Below, one piece after another: positions 32,586 through 38,352 of a DNA stretch of 38,352 nt. Below the pieces are notes generated by a model that saw nothing but the letters and a program-made list of their open reading frames with translations, made no database searches and was not told the DNA's origin. The number at the start of each line of letters is the position of its first letter. Positions within the stretch are counted from its first letter, which is position 1. The stretch is from Thermoguttaceae bacterium. GTDB lineage: Bacteria > Planctomycetota > Planctomycetia > Pirellulales > Thermoguttaceae. Both the position numbers and the translations under genes were made by a program. The stretch lies in NCBI GenBank assembly GCA_017447865.1, contig JAFSMO010000083.1, forward strand, positions 1 to 38,352, written 5' to 3'.

Positions 32586-33610
32586 GGTTTCTTCCTTCGC
32601 GGTTTCGTGGTTCGAGGTTTCGCTCTTCGTTTTTTCTGCGGCAAAAACGCATCCAGAACGACCGCGTCCGTGCTTTTCAGCGTCACACGTCCCAGTTCGG
32701 ACGGAAGGATCACCGAGTCCCCTTTCTGAAGGACCTCCTCCAGACCCGGCACGCGGAGCGTTCCAGCAATGACCGTCAGAACGCGGCACGATTTCGCACA
32801 GTCCAGTTTGTGTTTCGGCGTTTCCGGCGTGAAAGTCAGGCGTTCCAGGCAAAACTGCGCTGCATTGATCAAAAGCTCCCGCCCCGTGTCCACCTGTTCC
32901 GGAACGATCGGCCTCGAGTGCCAGTTTTCGGGGCAAAGGGTTTCGAGCGCCTCTTTCTCATGCAGCTCACGGCGGCGGCCGTACTCGTCCGTCCGGTTCC
33001 AGTCGTAAAGCCGGAACGTCAAATTGCTGCACTGCTGGACCTCGTAGAGAAAAATCCCGGCGCCCAGCGAATGAACGGTCCCAGGCGGCAGGAAGTAGCA
33101 CTCGCCCGGAGCCGGCTCAAAACTGAAAAGAAGTTCCTCGAGTGTGTCGGCTTCCAGCGCGCCTGCGACTTTTTTGGGCGTGACCGGCTGGTTGAAGCCC
33201 AGCGAAATCTGACTCCCGGGGATCACGTCCAGAATGACCCACGCCTCGGCTTTGGCAGCGTCGCTCAATTCGTTTTTCGCGACGTACTCCTCATTCGGAT
33301 GGACCTGAACGGAAAGCTGCTTGTTCGCGTCGAGGAACTTCACCATCAGCGGGAAGCGCGTGAAATTCTCCCCGGCATGCGGGCCGAGCAAAGCGGTACG
33401 GTCCGACTCGAAAACGTCCTGAAGAAGCTGGCCTTTCAAGGGGCCATTGGAGATCACACTTTGACCGGCGGGGTGGTTGGAAACGTCCCAGGATTCGGCG
33501 TAATGATTCCCCTCCGGCAGTTCCCGGTTCAAAAATTCGGCAATTTTACGGCCGCCCCAGATCGCGGTTTTGTAAATGGGCGTGACTCTCAGCGGGTATA
33601 ACTTACTCAT
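32582..33610 (-). CDS. manA: Mannose-6-phosphate isomerase, class I
   Basis: 342 residues. Class I PMI cupin enzyme: YKTAIWGGRKIAEFL and AESWDVSNHPAG near the N-terminus, the zinc-site QVHPNEEYV, KAEAWVIL, PPGTVHSLGAGIFLYEVQQ and the RLYDWNR active-site block. It interconverts fructose-6-phosphate and mannose-6-phosphate, feeding mannose into glycolysis or GDP-mannose synthesis. The C-terminal tail is unusually basic (KKRRAKPRTTKPRRKKP), which is not part of the normal fold. The start ATG lacks an obvious Shine-Dalgarno. TACAAT around 33660 on the minus strand may be the -10 box. Its stop overlaps the start of the lipoprotein gene. Confidence 0.94.
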   Translation of the reverse strand: MSKLYPLRVTPIYKTAIWGGRKIAEFLNRELPEGNHYAESWDVSNHPAGQSVISNGPLKGQLLQDVFESDRTALLGPHAGENFTRFPLMVKFLDANKQLSVQVHPNEEYVAKNELSDAAKAEAWVILDVIPGSQISLGFNQPVTPKKVAGALEADTLEELLFSFEPAPGECYFLPPGTVHSLGAGIFLYEVQQCSNLTFRLYDWNRTDEYGRRRELHEKEALETLCPENWHSRPIVPEQVDTGRELLINAAQFCLERLTFTPETPKHKLDCAKSCRVLTVIAGTLRVPGLEEVLQKGDSVILPSELGRVTLKSTDAVVLDAFLPQKKRRAKPRTTKPRRKKP

Positions 33611-33798
33611 TAATTTGGTTTTGCTGTATTCATAAATGCGTAAAAATTTTCCAGTTTACGTATTGTAGCAGCTTTTCCCGATTGGCGCTAGAGAGATTTC
33701 AGGAAAAAAAAGAAAACCAGACAAAATTCACAAAGAATTAAGGATTTTGAAGAGGAACCCCGAGGAGTTCCCCCTCAAAGATATTAACGATCGGTCTT

Positions 33799-35103
33799 TC
33801 ACGTTCCGCTCTTGAACGGGCCGTAAACGTTCATGACCGTCATGCTTTCGTCCTGAACGGTCAGGTAGTAAAGTTTGTACTGCCGACCACCATCAAAGAC
33901 TTTCACGACCACGTGCCCGCCGATCCACGCTTCCGGCGCGAGGTTTTTCAGCCACGGCTCCGACGGGTAGATCTCCCGGTTCTTCGGGTGGATCATCGTC
34001 GGGCAGACCAAAACGTCGTCCGCCGCCTGCGTCATGTTCGTCATGGTGTTCCCCTGGAGGTGGTAAAGATCCCAGACGTTCGAGACGTAAATGTGCGCCT
34101 GCACCGCGTTGCAGAAACCGGGCGTCATCGCGTCTTTGTACGAGTGGTGATTCGTCTTGCAAACGTCGAGTTTTCCAATGACCGGCCCGGCAAAAGCGTC
34201 GAGCTCGATGCGCTCATCGTCTTTCGTCCAGACGCCGCCGGAAAAGTCGCCGCCCGTGAAATACCGGAACGGACCGTACTCGATCGTGAAGCCGAGCGAC
34301 ATGGAATTCTCGTTCATCCAGCCCTTGAAATTCTTCTCGTTTTCCGGGAAGAAGTCGCGGCACTCGCCCTCTTTGCCGGTCCAGATGATTCCGTTGCGGC
34401 AAATGTTCCGCGTGTGGAAGGTCGGGAATTTCGCCGCATTTTTCACCAGCGCGATCTGGTCTTTCTGGCCGACGTTGAACTCTTCCATCTGGAATTTACC
34501 CGCCTTGTGCATGTACTGCGAGAAACGGACGAAATTTGTGTAGCCGTCACTCTCCATGTGCTTCGGGTGGTCGTACGTCGGAAATCCACGGTCGAAGCAC
34601 TTGGTGAACTTGAAGTGCTCGCCAATATTCGCCAGCCCGGAAAGGACGTAGTCCTCGCCGCGCCCGGTCGTGGTCCCGGCCCCCATTTTCTCACTGCCGC
34701 CGTGGTCGCAGTGGTAGTGCGAGAGCATCATGTAATCGATGGACTTTCCACCGGGATTGACGCGCGTGAGGTAGCGCATGATCCACTCGCTCGGAAGGCG
34801 CGAACTGTCCGGCATCTGCGGGAGGTTTTTATCGTACTTCGTGGCGTCCCGGTCGGCCGAGTCGAGCAAAAGCGTCGTTCCGTCGGGGTAAATGTGGAAC
34901 ATGTTCTCGCCGACGCCGGTCAGAATGTAGTGCAGATCCATCTCGCCTTCCTTCCAACCGCAGTACGGTTTCCCGACTTCGGGGTTTTCAGCGGCCGGAT
35001 TTGGGGCCTCGGGCACGGACTGCGCCTGAAGATTCGGCGCGAGCATGCCTGCACCCGCGAGAGCGGAACAGGCGGAAATAAAATCACGGCGGGTCGTTTT
35101 CAT
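33799..35103 (-). CDS. Tat-exported metallo-beta-lactamase-fold hydrolase
   Basis: 434 residues. A twin-arginine signal (TTRRDFISACSALAGAGML) leads the protein. The metal-binding motif of the metallo-beta-lactamase fold is intact: HYHCDH (His129, His131, Asp133, His134), with later His and Asp candidates in TGGDFSGG and KTNHHSYKDA that could complete a two-metal site. The layout recalls the ComEC-type MBL branch. The substrate could be a phosphodiester, lactone or other ester; it cannot be told. The gene follows the FGE-domain gene by 83 bp, with a hairpin terminator in between and little room for a promoter, so it probably depends on read-through. AAAGG is the only upstream ribosome-site candidate. 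Confidence 0.88.
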   Translation of the reverse strand: MKTTRRDFISACSALAGAGMLAPNLQAQSVPEAPNPAAENPEVGKPYCGWKEGEMDLHYILTGVGENMFHIYPDGTTLLLDSADRDATKYDKNLPQMPDSSRLPSEWIMRYLTRVNPGGKSIDYMMLSHYHCDHGGSEKMGAGTTTGRGEDYVLSGLANIGEHFKFTKCFDRGFPTYDHPKHMESDGYTNFVRFSQYMHKAGKFQMEEFNVGQKDQIALVKNAAKFPTFHTRNICRNGIIWTGKEGECRDFFPENEKNFKGWMNENSMSLGFTIEYGPFRYFTGGDFSGGVWTKDDERIELDAFAGPVIGKLDVCKTNHHSYKDAMTPGFCNAVQAHIYVSNVWDLYHLQGNTMTNMTQAADDVLVCPTMIHPKNREIYPSEPWLKNLAPEAWIGGHVVVKVFDGGRQYKLYYLTVQDESMTVMNVYGPFKSGT

Positions 35104-35133
35104 GGTCAGAACCTTTTAAAACTTAAAACCTTT

Positions 35134-35169
35134 CAAAAAAAGAAACCCGTTCCCCCTGCGGAAAACGGG
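35134..35169 (-). terminator. Intrinsic terminator of the FGE-domain gene
   Basis: On the minus strand CCCGTT pairs with AACGGG (35146-35151 with 35164-35169), followed by TTTCTTTTTTTG. It starts 18 bp past the stop. Confidence 0.75.
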
Positions 35170-35186
35170 CTGATGGAAACTGAAAT

Positions 35187-36515
35187 TTACTCTTCCTCGG
35201 TTTCTTCATCCGACTTTTCGGCGTCGGATTCCTCAGCGGCCTCTTCGTCTGACGTTTCGCCGTCATCCGCCTCGGCTTTTTCAGCGTCGTCACCCGCTTC
35301 CGCGGCACCAGCGCCCGGCGCAGCTTCTCCGCCCGGAACGAAGATGAAGCGGAAACCGTCGAAGCGCGTGCCTTTGGCTTCTTCCAGACGCTTGTTACGG
35401 GTTGCGCTGCGCAGATAGAACTGCATGTTGGCGTAGCTGCCGCCGCGCAGAACACGCTCGTTCTGTTCCGCCGAATCCGGACCGGTCGGGTCGGCAGCCG
35501 GCGAGGATTTGTAGTACTCTGCATCGTACCAGTCGCGGCACCACTCGTCCACGTTCCCCATCATGTCGTACAGATTCCACGGGTTTTTGCCGTGCTTTCC
35601 GACTTCGTCAGTACTTTCCGGGGCGTTTTCCGCGGTCTTGTAGAGGGCCTGCTGCTGGGTCGGCGCTTTGTCCGTATAGAACGGGTAAGACGTTCCCGCC
35701 CGGCATGCGTATTCCCACTGAGCTTCGGTCGGCAGAGCAAACGTCACGCTGCAGATTTTGGAAAGCTTCGTCAGGAAGTCATTCGCGTCGATGTAGGAAA
35801 CGCGGTCCACCGGGAATTTATCCGTTTCCTCACGGCCAGCCACGGAACCTTTTCCTTTGCCAAAGCCTTTCACTCCGAAATAGCTCGGATTTGCACCCGT
35901 GATCGACGAGTACATTTCCTGCGTGACTTCGGTCTGAAGCATCCAGAAGCCCTTGGAAATTTTCACCTCGTGCTGGGTTTCATCCGCGTCAAAGCCCAGT
36001 TCGTCCTCGGGCGCGCCCATCTGGAAAGTCCCGGCCGGGCACCAGCAGAACGCATATTCGACCCCTTTGACGGTGATTTTTTTGACTTCCCCAGCCTCTT
36101 CACCGGCTTTTTCCAGAGCGCTCGCGTCAGCGGTCACATCGTCGTCATCATCGTCCCCGTCGGCTTCCGGAGTTTGACTGGCTTCAGCCTTTTCCTCTGC
36201 GGCGTCTTCAGCCTTTTCCTCAGCGGCGTCGGCTTCGGCCTTCTTGACTTTTTTCTTCTTTGGGGCAGCACTTTCGGCGTCCGCTTCATCCGCGCCATCA
36301 TCAGAGGCGGCTTTCGCTTCCTCAGAATCCGAGGCCTTGGCTTTCGCCGATTTTTTCTTTTTCTTCTTGGTCGTTTTCTTCACGCCAGCGTCAGCCGTGG
36401 CCGCGGCCGCGCCGTCATCTTCAGCCGCCGTGACCTGGGTGGCGCACAGCGAGAAACCGAAAAGCAGTCCGAAAGTCAGGAGACTCACGGAAAGAGTCCA
36501 AAAGATTTTATTCAT
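35187..36515 (-). CDS. Exported FGE/SUMF1-domain protein with charged low-complexity tails
   Basis: 442 residues. A signal peptide (about 1-31) precedes a polyampholyte stretch (about 45-145) of Lys runs and Asp/Glu/Ala repeats. The FGE-sulfatase (SUMF1) domain is at about 147-397: FCWCPAGTFQMGAPEDE, GFWMLQTEVTQEMY, LPTEAQWEYACRAGT, LYDMMGNVDEWCRDWY, RVLRGGSY. The C-terminus is again acidic (about 400-442). In true formylglycine-generating enzymes the segment after RGGS(Y/W) carries the two catalytic cysteines; here it reads ANMQFYLRSATRNK, with none. So it is a SUMF1-type binding domain rather than a sulfatase activator. TTGAGGAA precedes the ATG. It probably acts in the periplasm or cell surface (inference). 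Confidence 0.88.
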   Translation of the reverse strand: MNKIFWTLSVSLLTFGLLFGFSLCATQVTAAEDDGAAAATADAGVKKTTKKKKKKSAKAKASDSEEAKAASDDGADEADAESAAPKKKKVKKAEADAAEEKAEDAAEEKAEASQTPEADGDDDDDDVTADASALEKAGEEAGEVKKITVKGVEYAFCWCPAGTFQMGAPEDELGFDADETQHEVKISKGFWMLQTEVTQEMYSSITGANPSYFGVKGFGKGKGSVAGREETDKFPVDRVSYIDANDFLTKLSKICSVTFALPTEAQWEYACRAGTSYPFYTDKAPTQQQALYKTAENAPESTDEVGKHGKNPWNLYDMMGNVDEWCRDWYDAEYYKSSPAADPTGPDSAEQNERVLRGGSYANMQFYLRSATRNKRLEEAKGTRFDGFRFIFVPGGEAAPGAGAAEAGDDAEKAEADDGETSDEEAAEESDAEKSDEETEEE

Positions 36516-36681
36516 GGCTTCCTCAATCGAATCGAAATATTACTCCTTGAAGGTTCATTTTCGGGCAAAAAATTCCTTAACCTATATAGTATGCGCTATT
36601 TCGGACGGAATTTCAAGGGGGTGGGGCCGGTTTTTAGGAAAAAGTTTAAAATTTTTTGGAGTTTTTTCCTCCCGAGTTGAT

Positions 36682-37932
36682 TCAGACCGGCTTCCGCCAA
36701 AGCGTCAAAACGGCACCTGCGCAGGAGACGATCATCGTCACGCCGGCCAGGAAAAGCGCAAGCGTAAACCCGCGCCAGTCGATCACGACGCCCCAGACGT
36801 ACGACCCCAGCGCCCAGCCAAGGTCGCAGCCGAGGAAAAACGTCGCGGTGGACGCGTGCCACCGGGCCGGTTCCGTCAGGCGGTACGCCAGCGTGTTCAG
36901 GAGCGGAAAACCGATCCCGACCGAGATCCCGTACAGTGTGCCGGTGAAGCAGAGCCAGCGCGTGGACTCGGCAAAAATCGTCAGCCAAAACGAAAGCAGG
37001 CCGATCCCCAGCGACGGGAGCAAAACCGCCAGCGCCGGAAAACGGTCCCCAAGTTTCCCCGCCAAAAGACGCACGACGAACATCGCGGTCGCAACCCCGA
37101 GGAAGAACATTTGCGGGTTTGGGATCCCGTTTCTCTGCGCGAAAAGCATCAGGAACGACGAGTAAAACGACGCGGCAAACATGAAGATCCCGCAAACGAC
37201 CGCCATTCCGAGTGCTTTCTGTTCGTAAAACGAATGGAAAATGCGCAGAGCCAACGGCCGGGATTTGCTTTCCGGGGCCACGGCCGGACGGGTTTCCTGC
37301 CGGGTTTCCAGCCTCCGGATCGGCGTGTAGCAGCAGACGTAGGCCAGGCCGATGAGGACGAACGAAATGGCGCTCATCGCGTACCACAAAACGTCGTTTC
37401 CCCAAACGGAACTTTGCCCAAAATGAAAGAGGAAGTAGCCGAGCGACGGGCCGAGGACGGACGAGATGGACTGGCCCAGACCGTAGTAGCCCATTCCTTC
37501 CCCGAGGCGTTTTTCCGGCACGACCTCCGCGGAAGCGTTGGCCGAGGCGGTGGAAATTCCCGAGAAACCGACGCCCTGAAGAAAACGGACGCCCAAAAGG
37601 ATCCCAAGCCCGGGAAGCGCCAGCGGCGTCAGGTTCGCCAGCGCCAGAAGCGCCGCGCCCCAGATCAGGACGGTCCTGCAACCGAAGCGGCTCGCCACGA
37701 CTCCCGTCAGGATCCGGCCAAACGCGGCCGCGACTGCGAAAACGGCCGTCAAAAGCCCGCTGAACGCCGCCTTTCCGCCGAGGGACTCCACATAAAGGGG
37801 CAGCGCGCCGTACAGGGCGTGGCACACGATCGAGTCCAACATGGAAAGCGCGATAATATCGAGGAAAACGAACGTCCAGATTCGTTCCCGCGATAGTTCA
37901 GGAGTCGGCAAAATGTCAGGAGACGCAGCCAT
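36682..37932 (-). CDS. MFS transporter
   Basis: 416 residues from the ATG at 37932, supported by GGAAGG upstream; a TTG seven codons earlier is unlikely. Twelve predicted helices in two six-helix halves with a short charged central loop (RLETRQETRPAVAPESKSR). Motif A-like segments: GRILTGVVASRFGCRTVL after helix 2 and RLLAGKLGDRFPAL in the second half, plus RFLQGVGFSGISTASANASA in helix 4. It is a proton-coupled transporter of the YajR/arabinose-efflux-like type in the inner membrane; the substrate is unknown. A perfect-consensus promoter lies about 60 bp upstream, so strong constitutive expression is likely. It is transcribed on its own; the FGE-domain gene is 166 bp downstream. Confidence 0.92.
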   Translation of the reverse strand: MAASPDILPTPELSRERIWTFVFLDIIALSMLDSIVCHALYGALPLYVESLGGKAAFSGLLTAVFAVAAAFGRILTGVVASRFGCRTVLIWGAALLALANLTPLALPGLGILLGVRFLQGVGFSGISTASANASAEVVPEKRLGEGMGYYGLGQSISSVLGPSLGYFLFHFGQSSVWGNDVLWYAMSAISFVLIGLAYVCCYTPIRRLETRQETRPAVAPESKSRPLALRIFHSFYEQKALGMAVVCGIFMFAASFYSSFLMLFAQRNGIPNPQMFFLGVATAMFVVRLLAGKLGDRFPALAVLLPSLGIGLLSFWLTIFAESTRWLCFTGTLYGISVGIGFPLLNTLAYRLTEPARWHASTATFFLGCDLGWALGSYVWGVVIDWRGFTLALFLAGVTMIVSCAGAVLTLWRKPV

Positions 37933-37992
37933 GAAATGGAGCCTTCCGTACAATATTAATAATGAAAAGAGGAGAAAAGATTTAACGCGAGA

Positions 37993-38020
37993 ATTATAGC
38001 AGATTTCCTTTTTTTGTCAA
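37993..38020 (-). promoter_or_regulatory. Consensus sigma70 promoter for the MFS gene
   Basis: Minus strand TTGACA (38015-38020) and TATAAT (37993-37998), both perfect, with a 16-bp spacer. It is the best promoter in the window. Confidence 0.85.
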
Positions 38021-38111
38021 GGAGGAATTAACGCCCCTCTTTACCAAGCCATTCTTCCTGGGAAATTTGCGGATTAGAGAAATTCTCCATCATCAAAAAC
38101 GTCCTCAGCGT

Positions 38112-38150
38112 CAAAAGAAAAACCCGCTCACGATCTCTCGCAAACGGGTT
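38112..38150 (-). terminator. Candidate terminator of the right-edge gene
   Basis: On the minus strand AACCCG pairs with CGGGTT (38121-38126 with 38145-38150) around an 18-base loop, followed by TTTCTTTT. It lies about 75 bp past the stop of the partial gene. Confidence 0.5.
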
Positions 38151-38226
38151 AAAATTCAAAACCCAAACGTCGGTTTCGACCGGGGATCCATTCTCCGGAT
38201 CAAGTGGCGTGCCTTAAAACGGGCGG

Positions 38227-38352
38227 TTACTTCGTTTTCACGGAAACCGCTTTGGACCACGCCGTCGTGCAGACCCCGTTGGAAACGTTGATCTGAAGTT
38301 TCTGCTGTATGCCGACCGGGACGTTTGTGAACGTCAGTGCGCCATTCGAGAA
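38227..38352 (-). CDS. C-terminal end of a secreted Fn3-like protein (truncated by window edge)
   Basis: Only the last 41 codons are in the window. They read in frame from the edge to a TAA and end in CTTAWSKAVSVKTK, after an NVPVGIQQKLQINVSNG segment. The pattern and the basic end resemble the C-terminus of the giant LRR/Fn3/beta-helix protein (SAWSASKVLSKVK), so this is probably a second member of that secreted class. Function cannot be judged from this much. Confidence 0.6.
   Translation of the reverse strand, partial: FSNGALTFTNVPVGIQQKLQINVSNGVCTTAWSKAVSVKTK

Noticed and set aside
33754..33771. Terminator after the metallo-hydrolase gene
   Set aside because: The GGAAC/GTTCC stem is only 5 bp and is followed by a weak T-rich run; plausible but too weak to list.

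Overview
This window looks like a chromosome segment from a Planctomycetota bacterium. The markers are a DUF1559 protein with a prepilin-type N-terminus (FTLVELLVVIAIIGM, then LLPAVQQAREAAR), a giant secreted protein with a LEPR-XLL-like leader (LEERALLS), a Tat-exported Gfo/Idh/MocA oxidoreductase, a XylR-like AraC regulator, an FGE/SUMF1-domain exported protein and a Tat-exported metallo-hydrolase. Many sugar and glycan genes would fit a polysaccharide-rich habitat such as an animal gut, but lineage and habitat are inferences from gene content. Intergenic DNA is AT-rich and holds clear TTGACA/TATAAT-type promoters with 16-18 bp spacers.

Layout. 1-3.4 kb: an AmrS-like radical SAM enzyme, divergent from a secreted GH99/WbsX-like protein and an alpha/beta-hydrolase esterase. 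3.4-6.6 kb: a three-gene minus-strand unit of an exported acidic ankyrin-repeat protein, an OmpR/PhoB-type response regulator and its sensor kinase, preceded by a pho-box-like operator/promoter. 6.6-11.3 kb: minus-strand aminotransferase, sugar-porter MFS protein and fused double ABC-2 permease, with a heptad-repeat palindromic element between the last two. 11.4-15.3 kb: a 1,319-residue LRR/Fn3/beta-helix secreted protein. 15.5-20.2 kb: a DUF1559 pseudopilin-like protein and a large exported beta-helix protein. 20.2-22.5 kb: a tandem 142-bp palindromic repeat and a GtaA-like glutaminase-family protein. 22.6-24.9 kb: RNase HI behind a second heptad-repeat element, galT and RNase P RNA. 24.9-28.3 kb: a PLP decarboxylase of the histidine/serine decarboxylase family, and an exported thioredoxin-fold protein that lacks the CxxC cysteines. 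28.6-32.3 kb: a XylR-like regulator, an SPFH/prohibitin protein and a Tat oxidoreductase. 32.3-38 kb (minus strand): mannose-6-phosphate isomerase translationally coupled to a small lipoprotein, the metallo-hydrolase, the FGE-domain protein and an MFS transporter. The right edge cuts a secreted-protein gene.

The window combines sugar handling (transport, GalT, ManA, XylR-like regulator, exported hydrolases), envelope and secreted proteins, and a few housekeeping genes (rnpB, rnhA). I see no transposase, integrase, phage gene, CRISPR array, tRNA or rRNA. The least explained parts are the ankyrin/two-component unit with its 11-bp-period operator, the two heptad-armed palindromic elements sitting just upstream of genes without Shine-Dalgarno sequences, and two exported proteins whose folds have lost the usual catalytic cysteines.
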